DNA of 60,580 nt from CAG-217 sp963638105 (lineage in GTDB: Bacteria > Bacillota > Clostridia > Oscillospirales > Acutalibacteraceae), in NCBI GenBank assembly GCA_963638105.1, contig CAVHPP010000012.1, positions 1 through 60,580 of the forward strand. The letters are read 5' to 3'. Positions 15,158-24,041 of the stretch are shown one piece after another. The notes under the pieces are model-generated. The model did no database searches. It saw only the letters and a program-made list of their open reading frames with translations, and was not told where the DNA came from. Position 1 is the stretch's first letter, and every line of letters starts with the position of its first letter. The translations under genes and the position numbers were made by a program.

Positions 15158-18100
15158 TTAACAGGCGCTTTGCTGTTTTTTGCGGCGAATATGAACAAGA
15201 ATCAGGTAGCCGGCCACGCCTGCAACGCAGGTGCCGCTGACGGCCGCACCGATGGCTAGCCCTTTGGGGGTATAGCGCAGCTCCACTGTATGCTTACCGG
15301 GCTTGACGGTGGTGGTCAGCAGGGCTTCACCCAGCTTAAAGGTTTCCGCTTTTTCCCCGTCAATGTACACGCTCCACCCGGTGTCATAGGGAATGGAGGT
15401 GCACAGGTAGCTGTTCTCGCGCACGGTGATGGTGCCGGTAATGTGGGTCTCGCCCCAGTCGGTAACTTGCAGCGCGCTGTCTGCCAACAGGCGATAGCCT
15501 TTGGCAAATACGGTCTCGTCCACACTGTATGCGTAAATAGAAGCGTAGCTTTCTGTGGCGCTCATACTCCCTGCGTCCAGGGATACTTTAATTTCATCGC
15601 CCTTTTTGTGGTAGCCCAGATCCATAATGTACGGCTCTTCAATATTTTGGGACAGGGTGTTCTTTATGCCGTCACCGCTGAATTCTGCCGTCTTGACTTC
15701 CGGCGAGGTCAGGTAGATATACACATTGCCGTCTCGTAGGGGGCTGATGGTTACTTCCACCGTGCCGTATTGTTCGTCGCTGTTGGACTTGGTGAACCAA
15801 AATGTGCCGTTCTTCGAGAATGTGTCGCCGGAGAGATTGTCGTAGCTGCAGTCCGTATAGCCGCAGGGCACAAATACCCCGTCCAGCCCGGTGGCCAGGC
15901 GGAAGTAGTCGCCCTGCGCCTCAAAGGGATCGCCCTCGTCGGCCGTCCAGTCTTTCAAATCGGTTTTGGCTGCATAGGCAATGGGCAGGAAGCAGTCATT
16001 CTCATAAACGGCGGCGGATTTGTCCTTGTTGCGGTACACTTCTGTAAAATACCGATCGGTGGGGGTGGGATTGGTAGGAGTGGCAATCAGGTATTTGATA
16101 TTGAACATCATATTGTACACCGGGGTCTGTGGATTGTAGGTGTAGCTGTTGATCCGATTGCCAAACATACCCAGGTTGTATTGTAGCTTGGAGTAGTCCT
16201 CATAAGCCATAGAGGAGAAAGTGGAAATACCGTTATAGCCGTAATAGCTGGGGTCCATACGCCGCTCCAGGTAAGTCAGCTCCGTGCGGTAAAAGCCGGT
16301 GTCCTTTTTGTTCACGGCTTCTATGGATTCCCGATAGGCGGCGTAGTTGCTCTTGTAGTCGCTGTTGCCCTGGGTAATGAGAATGGAGGAGCAGTCGGAG
16401 ACGATCACCTCACTAAAACACATGGCGATCACCGCAAAGGCCAGCACGCTCTTTTTGAACCCGGGTTTTTGCAGGCACAGCAGCAGCCCGCACCAAAGAA
16501 TGAGAAAAGCAATAGTCACATAAATGGAGATCTCGCTCATTTTGGTGGTCATAAACTTCTGGGCCACGATCACATACAGCAGCCAGCCCAGCGCCACGAA
16601 TACAATGTCCTTATAGGCAATGTCCCGTATACGGCACAGGCCCCGGAACGCCATCACCAGTACCAGGAAACAGTACATATAAGAGAAGCGGAAGGGCAGG
16701 TCGTTGGGGAAGTGGAAGGCGTGCCAAATAAAGTTCATTGCATTGTTGTCAAAGCTGAACAGGAGAAACAGAAGCAGTACAATATACACTGCCTTTTCCC
16801 GCAGAGAAATGCGCCTGTTAATCAGGTACAAGGGCACCAGCAGCAGCGGCAGCACGCCGCAGTAGATATTGGGCAGCACATCGTCGCCGCTGGAGCGAAT
16901 GGTGGTCTCCAGGGCAGACAGGTGGGAGGTTAAAAAGTCGAAGATGGTAAAGTAAGACTCAAAAGTGGAGGGGAAGCTGTCTGAGGTAGCGGAGCTGCCC
17001 CGCAGCAGGAAATAGGTGGGTAGCAGGGTCACAGCGCACAGCCCGCCGGCCAGCAGAGAGAACCCGGCAAAGCGCAGGCACCGGTTGAGAAACGGGTGGC
17101 GCATAAGATTTTTGGCGCTGTACTTCTCCCGAGTGGTGAGCTTTTCGCCGCTCTTTTCCGTCCGAGGTTTGACGGTCATTAAGAAGTAGGCAAAGAAGTA
17201 CAGTACAGAGAAAATGCACGCCATATAGCCCATATAGTAATTGGACAGCAGCAGCACCGACAGCGCACCGGTATACAGGGCGCCCTTGCCGGTATGGATC
17301 AGCCGCTCAATGCCCAGTACGATCAGGGGCAGCAGGATCATACCGTCGATCCACATAATATTCCAGTAATACGCCAAAAAGTAGGCGCAAAAGGCATAGA
17401 ACACACCAAAGGCGGCGCTTACATAAGAGTGGCGCTTTTGTGACGCCTTTAAGTAGTAGGTAAAGGTGACGGCAGAGGCCATACACTTGACGATCACCAA
17501 AGCGGTGATGGCAAAGGAAATATCCGCCTTGTCAAACAGGAAGATCAGCACCGTAAAGGGACTGGAAAGATAGTTGAAATAGTTGCCGAGGAAGCTGCTG
17601 CCGCCGCCGCTTTCCCAGGAGTACAGCAGGCTCTTGCCCTCTACTACTCGGTCATACAGTTCTGCAAACAGGGGACCGTACTGGTGATACAGGTCCATAC
17701 GCATGACCGTGCCGTCCCCAAAGGGGAACACACTGTACACAATGAAAATAAAGAGAATGCCCAGCAGCGCCACAAAGGCTGCAACGACTAAAAAGCGGTT
17801 GGCAAAAAACAACTTATACAGCCGTCCGCCGCTTTTAGTCGCTGCCTTGTCCCGGCAGTCAAATACCAGCAGGCGGTCAAACAGGTAGTTAAAAATATAG
17901 ACCACCGTTACCGTAGCCAGCCATACAAAGGGGGCCTCCCGCTTCAGCAGCGTGGCAAAGAGAAAATACAAGATCTTATAGAACCCAAAGTCCACGGCGC
18001 AGCGAAAGAGAAAGCCGCCCATCTGTTTGGGAACGGTTGCCATACCCCGGGGAAAGACAAATTTCTTCTCCAGCACAAAGGACAGCAGGGCAGCCGCACC

Positions 18101-18271
18101 GGCGCCGATCCCAACAGCCGCACCGGCCCCCAAGCCAAACGCCACCTTGCACAGCTGCTTGACGGCAAAAAGCACCAACAGGCACAGCGTGTAGGCGGCG
18201 GTGTAATTCACCGTCTCCGTATTCATCCACTTTGTAGCAAAGCGATGTTTGTTGTTTGCGGTAATGTCCAT
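15158..18271 (-). CDS. GtrA-like/YfhO family membrane protein
   Basis: This very large (1037-residue) polytopic protein has an N-terminal section resembling GtrA flippase domains, with two FxxxKxxVF-type ends (SFVLEKKFVFP and FNYLFDRLLVFD). A YfhO-type body follows, with about a dozen membrane helices starting at FPFGDGTVMRMDLYHQYGPL and a long extracytoplasmic C-terminal half. One last helix and a basic tail (HIRRKKQQ) end it. YfhO proteins take part in glycosylating cell-surface polymers such as lipoteichoic acid. The glycosyl donor is presumably an undecaprenyl- or lipid-linked sugar, by analogy. The ATG at 18271 follows GAGAGGTG. Its stop lies 96 bases before the prs-like start. Confidence 0.82.
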   Translation of the reverse strand: MDITANNKHRFATKWMNTETVNYTAAYTLCLLVLFAVKQLCKVAFGLGAGAAVGIGAGAAALLSFVLEKKFVFPRGMATVPKQMGGFLFRCAVDFGFYKILYFLFATLLKREAPFVWLATVTVVYIFNYLFDRLLVFDCRDKAATKSGGRLYKLFFANRFLVVAAFVALLGILFIFIVYSVFPFGDGTVMRMDLYHQYGPLFAELYDRVVEGKSLLYSWESGGGSSFLGNYFNYLSSPFTVLIFLFDKADISFAITALVIVKCMASAVTFTYYLKASQKRHSYVSAAFGVFYAFCAYFLAYYWNIMWIDGMILLPLIVLGIERLIHTGKGALYTGALSVLLLSNYYMGYMACIFSVLYFFAYFLMTVKPRTEKSGEKLTTREKYSAKNLMRHPFLNRCLRFAGFSLLAGGLCAVTLLPTYFLLRGSSATSDSFPSTFESYFTIFDFLTSHLSALETTIRSSGDDVLPNIYCGVLPLLLVPLYLINRRISLREKAVYIVLLLFLLFSFDNNAMNFIWHAFHFPNDLPFRFSYMYCFLVLVMAFRGLCRIRDIAYKDIVFVALGWLLYVIVAQKFMTTKMSEISIYVTIAFLILWCGLLLCLQKPGFKKSVLAFAVIAMCFSEVIVSDCSSILITQGNSDYKSNYAAYRESIEAVNKKDTGFYRTELTYLERRMDPSYYGYNGISTFSSMAYEDYSKLQYNLGMFGNRINSYTYNPQTPVYNMMFNIKYLIATPTNPTPTDRYFTEVYRNKDKSAAVYENDCFLPIAYAAKTDLKDWTADEGDPFEAQGDYFRLATGLDGVFVPCGYTDCSYDNLSGDTFSKNGTFWFTKSNSDEQYGTVEVTISPLRDGNVYIYLTSPEVKTAEFSGDGIKNTLSQNIEEPYIMDLGYHKKGDEIKVSLDAGSMSATESYASIYAYSVDETVFAKGYRLLADSALQVTDWGETHITGTITVRENSYLCTSIPYDTGWSVYIDGEKAETFKLGEALLTTTVKPGKHTVELRYTPKGLAIGAAVSGTCVAGVAGYLILVHIRRKKQQSAC

Positions 18272-18323
18272 AAAATGCACCTCTCGCTTTTTGTGCGAAT
18301 TTGATTTTAACACAACTCTGCTT

Positions 18324-18352
18324 ATTTTATCATAATTATGGGCGAACTGCAA
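18324..18352 (-). promoter_or_regulatory. Predicted promoter of the YfhO-type gene
   Basis: On the minus strand TTGCAG (18352-18347), 17 bp, TAAAAT (18329-18324). It is divergent from the spoIIIA operon. Confidence 0.55.
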
Positions 18353-18427
18353 CTGAAATAAACCAAGTAGGCATACAAGCCCTGTCCGGGGCATATCTTT
18401 TTACAGAAATGAAATGCGGGGTGACCT

Positions 18428-19402
18428 ATGAACAATTTTGACGACGCGGCACGGCTGCTGGCCCAGCCGCTGGGGGATCTGCTGCTGGCGCTGCCGGGGC
18501 AGACCAAGGAAGAAATTACGGAACTGCGGGTGCGCCGTGGGCGGCCGCTGGTGGTTATGCTGGGCAGTCGGACTTGCTTTCTCACCGACGGTGGCAAACT
18601 GGTCAATCACTGCTCGGCCCGAGCACTGTCTGTCACAGACGCCGCCTTTGACGCGCTGTTTGCCGCTGTGTGCGCCTACTCTGTGCATACCCACATGGGC
18701 ACGCTGGTGGAGGGCTTTGTAACCGCACCCAACGGTAACCGGGTGGGCATTGCCGCTGCGGCGGTAGAAAAAGACGGCACCGTGACCGCTATTCGGGATG
18801 TGCAGTCCCTGAACATTCGTATTGCCCGAGAAGAGCGCGGCTGCGCCCGTGGGGTGCTGAACACGCTCTTTGTAGGCAGGCTGCCCAGTATCATTGTGGC
18901 GGCGCCGCCGGGGGGCGGTAAGACCACTGTTCTGCGGGATCTGGCAAGAGCGCTGTCCGGCGGGTTCGGCGGTCGGTACAGAAAGGTGTGTATTGTAGAC
19001 GAGCGGGGCGAGTTCGGCGGCTTTTCTCCTGGGGTGAATACGGATGTGCTTACCGGCTTTCATAAGAAAAAGGGAATAGAGATTGCCGTGCGTACCTTGT
19101 CGCCGGAGCTGATCGTTTGTGACGAGATCGCCGACGATGCAGAGGTGGACGCCATTAAGGCCGGGTTCTCCTCCGGGGTGGCCTTTGCCGTGTCTGTACA
19201 TATTCGGGACGCGGAGGACCTGGTGCACAAGTCCATTATCAAAAAGCTGTATCTAACCGGCGAATTTGATTATGTGGTGCTGCTGGAAGAATACGGAGAT
19301 ACCTTTTCCGTGGTGGATTTGCGAGGTGGCGGCGATGAAGATCCTTGGACTGTGGATGATCGTGCTTTTTTGCGGGGCGATCGGTATTTCACTGGCAGTT
19401 GA
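18428..19402 (+). CDS. spoIIIAA: Stage III sporulation protein AA (ATPase)
   Basis: The first gene of an eight-gene spoIIIA operon. The 324-residue protein is a secretion-type ATPase related to type II/IV traffic ATPases, with Walker A APPGGGKTT near residue 160 and an Asp-rich Walker B-like segment (VCDEIADDAE) after an arginine-containing VDERGEFGG. It is thought to energise the SpoIIIA-SpoIIQ channel linking mother cell and forespore. The ATG follows GGGGTGACCT. It overlaps spoIIIAB by 68 bases. Length is close to the family norm of about 305-320. Confidence 0.97.
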   Translation: MNNFDDAARLLAQPLGDLLLALPGQTKEEITELRVRRGRPLVVMLGSRTCFLTDGGKLVNHCSARALSVTDAAFDALFAAVCAYSVHTHMGTLVEGFVTAPNGNRVGIAAAAVEKDGTVTAIRDVQSLNIRIAREERGCARGVLNTLFVGRLPSIIVAAPPGGGKTTVLRDLARALSGGFGGRYRKVCIVDERGEFGGFSPGVNTDVLTGFHKKKGIEIAVRTLSPELIVCDEIADDAEVDAIKAGFSSGVAFAVSVHIRDAEDLVHKSIIKKLYLTGEFDYVVLLEEYGDTFSVVDLRGGGDEDPWTVDDRAFLRGDRYFTGS

Positions 19403-19799
19403 AGTGGGGCGGCGCTGTGAGCGTGCCCAGCTGCTTTGCCGCTTGGGGGAGCAGGTGCGGCTGCTGCTGGATTACAGTATGACGGATACGGGAGCTATTT
19501 TTGCCCAGTTGGCGTCGGACCCTCGCTTTGCGCCCTTTGGCTTTTTGCAGGGCTGTGATCCGGCCAAAGCCGTGACGGTGGATACCGGGCTGACTGCCCG
19601 AGACGACCGGGAGTTGGCAGCCTTTTTGCAGAGACTGGGCAGAAGCGATCTGCCAAACCAGTTGCGGCTCACCGACGGCTACATTGCCTTTGCCAAAGGC
19701 CGGGCAGAGGAATACGCTGCACGGTACAAACGACAAAAACAGCTGTATGTGGCCTTTGGCCTGTCCGGCGGGCTGATTGCCGCCCTGCTGCTGGCCTAA
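19335..19799 (+). CDS. spoIIIAB: Stage III sporulation protein AB
   Basis: The 154-residue SpoIIIAB is a GspF-like small membrane protein. An N-terminal signal/TM helix (KILGLWMIVLFCGAIG), a helical middle (RRCERAQLLCRLGEQVRLLL) and a C-terminal TM helix (GLSGGLIAALLLA) match the family. The start at 19335 is set by the aligned N-terminal helix and by GAGGTGGCGGCG just upstream. Translation is coupled to spoIIIAA through a long overlap in another frame. Slightly shorter than the Bacillus protein of about 171 residues. Confidence 0.93.
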   Translation: MKILGLWMIVLFCGAIGISLAVEVGRRCERAQLLCRLGEQVRLLLDYSMTDTGAIFAQLASDPRFAPFGFLQGCDPAKAVTVDTGLTARDDRELAAFLQRLGRSDLPNQLRLTDGYIAFAKGRAEEYAARYKRQKQLYVAFGLSGGLIAALLLA

Positions 19800-19817
19800 A
19801 AAGATCAGGAGGTACAA

Positions 19818-20012
19818 ATGAGCGTGGATTTTATATTCAAAATTGCGGCCATCGGTATGATCGTGGCGGTGCTGAACACCCTCTTGGTGCGCAGCGGACG
19901 GGAGGACCAGGCCATGCTTACCACCCTGGCCGGGGTGATTGTGGTTTTGATGATGTTGGTGCCGAAGATCAGCGCGCTTTTCTCCGGTATAAAATCTATG
20001 TTTGACCTATGA
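19818..20012 (+). CDS. spoIIIAC: Stage III sporulation protein AC
   Basis: A 64-residue, two-helix membrane protein beginning MSVDFIFKIAAIGMIVAVLN, with the conserved RSGREDQAMLTTLAGV turn between helices. It is very close to family consensus in length and sequence. It forms part of the membrane platform of the SpoIIIA channel. AGGAGG precedes the ATG, and the stop overlaps spoIIIAD by four bases. Confidence 0.97.
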   Translation: MSVDFIFKIAAIGMIVAVLNTLLVRSGREDQAMLTTLAGVIVVLMMLVPKISALFSGIKSMFDL

Positions 20013-20389
20013 TCCAGATCGCAGGGATCGCCGCCGTTTGTCTGTTGCTGACGGTGCTGCTGAGAAAAGAGAACCCCACCTTTGCCCTGTTGGTCACCGT
20101 GGCCGGTGCCGGGCTGCTGTTTTATGTGGTGTCCAAGCTGGCCGGCAGTGCCTTTGGCATTTTAGGTGACTTAAAGACGGCAGCAGGGGACACCGGGGCG
20201 TATATTGATCTTATGTTTAAGATCCTGGGCATTTCCATCGTGACCCAGGTGGTGTGCGATGTGTGCCGGGACAACGGGGCGTCCGCATTGGCTTCTCAAA
20301 CGGAGACGGCAGCCAAAATTCTGGTGCTGTCCTTACTGCTGCCGCTGTTTCAAACGGTGATCGGAATTGTGACGGGACTTGTAAAATGA
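20009..20389 (+). CDS. spoIIIAD: Stage III sporulation protein AD
   Basis: A 126-residue membrane protein with four hydrophobic segments and the conserved LMFKILGISIVTQVVCDVCRD stretch of SpoIIIAD. Its length equals the family norm. It overlaps both neighbours by four bases (ATGA type). Component of the mother-cell side of the feeding channel. Confidence 0.97.
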   Translation: MIQIAGIAAVCLLLTVLLRKENPTFALLVTVAGAGLLFYVVSKLAGSAFGILGDLKTAAGDTGAYIDLMFKILGISIVTQVVCDVCRDNGASALASQTETAAKILVLSLLLPLFQTVIGIVTGLVK

Positions 20390-21522
20390 AGCGATTTGTA
20401 TTGACATTTTTACTTTTGCTGGCGTTGCCCGGTGTGTGCTTTGCCGCCCAGTCGGCGCTTTCCGGCGACGGTTATCGCCAGGCACTGTCCGGGTATGACC
20501 TTTCCGCTTTTGAAAAGCTGGGGGACGACGCAAACAGCGTGCTGGAGCAGCTGGGGCTGGAGGATTTTGACTTTGAGACGGTGACGGCGCTGGACGCCAA
20601 GACTTGCTTGCAGGTGCTGGGTCGGCTGGTGCGGGAGAATATCCAAACGCCGCTGCGGGCGCTGCTGTCTGTACTCAGCTTTACGCTGCTGTCCGCTTTT
20701 TTAACCGGCTTTTCCGGCAGCGGACTGCTGGGGCAAAACAGCTCTGTTTATTCCACTGCCTCCGCCTTGGTGATTGCGGCGCTGATCGCTGCCCAGTGTG
20801 CGGACACTGTGTCCCTTTGCTGTGCCACCATCGGCATTTGCGCGGATTTTGTGTTTGCGTTCTTCCCGGCATTTTTGGTCATTCTCACCGTGTCCGGCAG
20901 CAGCCTGACCGGGGTGTCTACCAACACGCTGCTGCTGGGGCTGGCGCAGGGGCTGAATATACTGTCTGCCAAGCTGTTTGTGCCTCTGATCAACTGCTTT
21001 TTGGCACTGAGCCTGTGCTCCGGACTGCGCAGTTCGCTGAATATTGACGGTGCGTTGCGGGTGGTGCGTAAGGGCTTGATCTCTCTGATCTCCTTTTGCG
21101 CCGGGGCGTTTGTGACGGTGCTGTCCGTTAAGACGGCGGTGGCCTCCCGGGCGGACGCGCTGGGACTGCGCTCTCTGCGCTTTGCCATCAATTCCGTGGT
21201 GCCGGTCATCGGCAGCGCCATCAGCGAGGGGCTGCTGTCTATTCAAAGCTATGCGGGACTGGTGAAGAGCACGGTAGGCGTTGTGGGCATTATTGGGGTC
21301 ATTGCCCTGTTTTTGCCGGCGCTGATCAATGTGATCGGCTGGCGTGTGAGTATTGCTGTGTCCGTAGCGGTAAGTGAGATATTTGATGACCGCACCGTGT
21401 GCAAAATGCTGCGGGCCTTTGGTGACGCCTTTTTGCTGATGAATGTGGTGCTCATTCTCTCTATGGTCACCACGGTGATCTCTATCGGCATATTGATCGC
21501 TGCAAAGGGGGCTGCCGGGTAA
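20386..21522 (+). CDS. spoIIIAE: Stage III sporulation protein AE
   Basis: The 378-residue integral membrane protein has a cleavable-looking signal peptide (MKRFVLTFLLLLALPGVCFA). An extracytoplasmic stretch and about seven to eight membrane helices follow, including the conserved RSSLNIDGALRVVRKGLISL region. It is homologous to export-apparatus membrane proteins of the SpoIIIA channel. The ATG at 20386 overlaps the spoIIIAD stop. The next gene starts at its last base. Confidence 0.96.
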   Translation: MKRFVLTFLLLLALPGVCFAAQSALSGDGYRQALSGYDLSAFEKLGDDANSVLEQLGLEDFDFETVTALDAKTCLQVLGRLVRENIQTPLRALLSVLSFTLLSAFLTGFSGSGLLGQNSSVYSTASALVIAALIAAQCADTVSLCCATIGICADFVFAFFPAFLVILTVSGSSLTGVSTNTLLLGLAQGLNILSAKLFVPLINCFLALSLCSGLRSSLNIDGALRVVRKGLISLISFCAGAFVTVLSVKTAVASRADALGLRSLRFAINSVVPVIGSAISEGLLSIQSYAGLVKSTVGVVGIIGVIALFLPALINVIGWRVSIAVSVAVSEIFDDRTVCKMLRAFGDAFLLMNVVLILSMVTTVISIGILIAAKGAAG

Positions 21523-21962
21523 TGGATGTGGTAAAGCAGTGGACCCTGAACATTTGTTTGACCCTCATCGGCGCAGTTATCCTATCACTGGTATCGCCGG
21601 GGGGCAGTATGGGGCGGTTTTATAAAACTGTTTTGTCGCTTTTTATTATCGCCGGGTTTCTGCTGCCCATCGCCGGTGGCGAGAAGGCGGACTTTTCCGC
21701 TTATTTCTCCGATGCCACAGCGCAGGCGGCAGACGCAAACAGCGTGTATGAAAGCCAAATTGAAAGCCGTGTTAAACAGACCCTGACCGACGCCGGGTAC
21801 AAGAATTGCAGTGTGCAGGCTACGGTACGGATCAAAGAGCAGGAGATCTATATTCAAAAGCTGGTGGTCTCCGTGCCCGGCGACACGGATTGCCAGGCAG
21901 TGGCGGCGCTTCTTAAGGCACAGCTGGGATTGCAGCCGGTGGTAAAAGGACTGGGGGAGTAG
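21522..21962 (+). CDS. spoIIIAF: Stage III sporulation protein AF
   Basis: A 146-residue protein with two N-terminal membrane helices (CLTLIGAVILSLVSP and VLSLFIIAGFLLPI) followed by an extracytoplasmic ring-building-like domain, beginning ESQIESRVKQTLTDAGY. Its length is shorter than in Bacillus (about 200), which is common in Clostridia. Overlaps spoIIIAE by one base. Confidence 0.92.
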   Translation: MDVVKQWTLNICLTLIGAVILSLVSPGGSMGRFYKTVLSLFIIAGFLLPIAGGEKADFSAYFSDATAQAADANSVYESQIESRVKQTLTDAGYKNCSVQATVRIKEQEIYIQKLVVSVPGDTDCQAVAALLKAQLGLQPVVKGLGE

Positions 21963-21964
21963 AA

Positions 21965-22486
21965 ATGACAGAGAAGTGGAAAGAACTGCTCAAGGAGCCG
22001 CAGGGGCGGCGCAAGGTGTTCATTCTGCTGGCAGTGCTGGGGGTGGCGCTGGTGCTGCTTTCCGGCAATGTATCCACCGCCAGCAAAAGCAAAAGCGAGA
22101 CCACCACCGCCAGGGATTACGACGCCTATGTGGCGGATCTGGAGGGGCGTCTGCAAAAAACCGTTGCCAGTATGGACGGGGTGGGCACCTGCAAGGTGAT
22201 GATCACCCTGGAGAAAAGCGGCGAGAATGTGTACGCCACCAACAGCGAAAGCAAGCGAGACGCAGACAGCGGCAGCAGCAAGGAGGACTATGTGCTTTAT
22301 GACCGGGACAGCGGTGAAAGTCCGCTGCTGCTCAGCGCCTACCTGCCCAATGTGCAGGGGGTGGCGGTGGTGTGCACCGGCGGCGACGATCCGGCTGTTC
22401 GAGAGAAGATCACTACCACAGTCGCTTCTCTCTTTGGCATACCCACAAATCGAATATCCGTCTCAAAACTGAAAGGGAATAGGTGA
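21965..22486 (+). CDS. spoIIIAG: Stage III sporulation protein AG
   Basis: A 173-residue protein with a single TM helix at about residues 18-35 and a ring-forming (RBM) extracytoplasmic domain: YVADLEGRLQKTVASMDGVG, ...VQGVAVVCTGGDDP, and FGIPTNRISVSKL at the end. In Bacillus, SpoIIIAG forms a large ring in the intermembrane space of the engulfed forespore. Two bases separate it from spoIIIAF. Confidence 0.95.
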   Translation: MTEKWKELLKEPQGRRKVFILLAVLGVALVLLSGNVSTASKSKSETTTARDYDAYVADLEGRLQKTVASMDGVGTCKVMITLEKSGENVYATNSESKRDADSGSSKEDYVLYDRDSGESPLLLSAYLPNVQGVAVVCTGGDDPAVREKITTTVASLFGIPTNRISVSKLKGNR

Positions 22487-22492
22487 CCGAAT

Positions 22493-23104
22493 ATGAAAGA
22501 GAAAAAGCAAAAGGAACCGGGAGCTGAAATGCAAGAGGTGCTCACGGAGGAACAGCTGAAAAAGCGAAAGCTGCACCGGGCGCGGGTAAGCCTGGGTTGT
22601 ATGGTGCTGATTTTGGCTGTGGGCGTAGTGGGCAACTGGTACTGGGAGAACAGCGATATTTCCACAAAAATCAGTACGGTCAGCGCCCAGCGCACGAAGA
22701 CCCTGGGGGAGGCTACCTTTGTGGATGCTACCACTGAGGCTGCTACGGAGAACAGCTACTTTACCCAGGCTAAGCTGGATCGGCAAAGCAGTCGGGACGC
22801 TGCGCTGGAAAAACTGCAAAAAATTGTGGATACCACGGATAAAAGCGCGGCTGCCCATAAAGAAGCGGCACAGAAGATTGCTAAGATCTCCGACGGCATT
22901 AATGCAGAAAACAAAATCGAAACACTGGTGACCGCCAAAGGTGTGGGGCAGTGTTTGGCGATCGTGAGCACAGATGGCAAAAAAGTAGACGTGATCGTAG
23001 ACAGCAAGGACCTGTCTGACACGCTGATCTTACAGATCAAGGAGATCGCCGTGGAACAGGTTGGCTGTGATTATAAAAATGTGACCATCATTCAGTCTAA
23101 ATAA
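22493..23104 (+). CDS. spoIIIAH: Stage III sporulation protein AH
   Basis: A 203-residue protein with a charged cytoplasmic N-terminus (EKKQKEPG), one TM helix at about 33-50 (SLGCMVLILAVGVVGNW) and a YscJ/FliF-like domain at the C-terminus. That domain is the one which in Bacillus binds SpoIIQ across the intermembrane space. A spoIIQ partner is not in this window. It is the last gene of the spoIIIA operon; no strong terminator is visible before the next promoter. Confidence 0.95.
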   Translation: MKEKKQKEPGAEMQEVLTEEQLKKRKLHRARVSLGCMVLILAVGVVGNWYWENSDISTKISTVSAQRTKTLGEATFVDATTEAATENSYFTQAKLDRQSSRDAALEKLQKIVDTTDKSAAAHKEAAQKIAKISDGINAENKIETLVTAKGVGQCLAIVSTDGKKVDVIVDSKDLSDTLILQIKEIAVEQVGCDYKNVTIIQSK

Positions 23105-23118
23105 ATTCCAAAACTGTC

Positions 23119-23147
23119 TTGTAAGTTGCTTTTACTTATGTTATAAT
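23119..23147 (+). promoter_or_regulatory. Predicted vegetative promoter for the Asp23 gene
   Basis: TTGTAA (23119-23124), 17 bp, TATAAT (23142-23147). It separates the sporulation operon from the housekeeping block downstream. Confidence 0.7.
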
Positions 23148-23199
23148 AAACGCACATTTGCAGCGGCACACCCGCTGGCAACAAAGGAGCGTTTTTTGC

Positions 23200-23592
23200 A
23201 TGGAGATCAACACAAGCACTTCCATGGGCGAACTGGTCATTTCCGAAGAAGTGATCTCAGCCATCGCCACCAATGCAGCCAAAGATGTGGACGGCATTGC
23301 CGGGTTCTCTAACCGCCCGGTGGATGTGGTCAATACCATTAAAAAGGGCAGCCTAAAGGTAATGAGCCCGGTGCGTGTACTGGCAGACGGTGAGGATTTG
23401 AACATCAGCATTTATGTGAACATGCTGCCCGGTAAAAAGATCCGCCAAGTGGCGGAAGAGGTGCAGCAGGCGGTCAAGGAGTCTGTGCAGAATATGACCG
23501 GCAAGCTGGTGTCTAAAGTCAATGTGATCATCGCCGGACTGGAATTTGACCAGCCGGAGAGTGAAACGGAACCTTGTGAAACTGAAGAGTAA
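23200..23592 (+). CDS. Asp23/Gls24 family envelope stress protein (YqhY-like)
   Basis: A 130-residue Asp23/Gls24 protein with MGELVISEEVISAIATNAA and DGIAGFSN motifs and the SIYVNMLPGKKIRQVAEEVQ segment. Position directly before nusB matches Bacillus yqhY, which is linked to acetyl-CoA carboxylase; the accBC genes normally next to it are absent here. The ATG at 23200 follows AAAGGAG with a ten-base spacer. The C-terminus is acidic. A terminator follows, partly insulating it from nusB. Confidence 0.9.
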   Translation: MEINTSTSMGELVISEEVISAIATNAAKDVDGIAGFSNRPVDVVNTIKKGSLKVMSPVRVLADGEDLNISIYVNMLPGKKIRQVAEEVQQAVKESVQNMTGKLVSKVNVIIAGLEFDQPESETEPCETEE

Positions 23593-23603
23593 AAACGGAT
23601 TTT

Positions 23604-23635
23604 ACCGACAAGGCGGCGTTTCTTGTCGGTTTTTT
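23604..23635 (+). terminator. Terminator between the Asp23 gene and nusB
   Basis: A nine-pair stem ACCGACAAG/CTTGTCGGT with a nine-base loop, followed by T5 and CTTTT. The nusB ribosome binding site follows immediately, so it may act as a partial terminator or attenuator for the long nusB operon. Confidence 0.85.
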
Positions 23636-23651
23636 CTTTTGGAGGAAGTTT

Positions 23652-24041
23652 ATGAAGCGGAACGAACAGCGCGAGCAGGCGTTTATCCTGCTGTTTGAGT
23701 ACCTGTTTTTGCCCCAGGACGACTTGGTGGCGATCTATGACGAAAATATCGGCACGGTAAGCGATTATGCAAAAGAACTTTATACCGGCGTGCTTGCCAA
23801 CTTGGACAAGCTGGACGAGATCCTGGCAGCTTATTCTAAAAAGTGGAAGTTGAACCGTCTGCCCAAGGTGAGCCTGACGGTGCTGCGCCTGGCGCTCTAC
23901 GAAATGGAGTTTGTGGACGATCTGCCGGACAGCGTGGCGATCAATGAGGCTGTAGAGCTGGCAAAGAAGTACGGCAGTCAGGAGGACGCCAGCTTTATCA
24001 ACGGTGTGCTGGGTGCTGTGTCTCGGAGTAAGGCAGAATGA
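23652..24041 (+). CDS. nusB: Transcription antitermination factor NusB
   Basis: A 129-residue all-helical RNA-binding protein: MKRNEQREQAFILLFEYLF at the N-terminus, ...LNRLPKVSLTVLRLALYEM and SVAINEAVELAKKYG at the C-terminus are standard NusB signatures. With NusE (S10) it binds boxA in rRNA leaders and supports processive antitermination. GGAGGAAGTTT precedes the ATG. It overlaps the next gene by four bases and heads an operon running to ispA or beyond. Confidence 0.96.
   Translation: MKRNEQREQAFILLFEYLFLPQDDLVAIYDENIGTVSDYAKELYTGVLANLDKLDEILAAYSKKWKLNRLPKVSLTVLRLALYEMEFVDDLPDSVAINEAVELAKKYGSQEDASFINGVLGAVSRSKAE

Noticed and set aside
18354..18380. Sigma-E promoter (CATACAAG as -10) for spoIIIA
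   Set aside because: The -10 resembles CATACA, but no -35 box is found at the expected 13-15 bp spacing.
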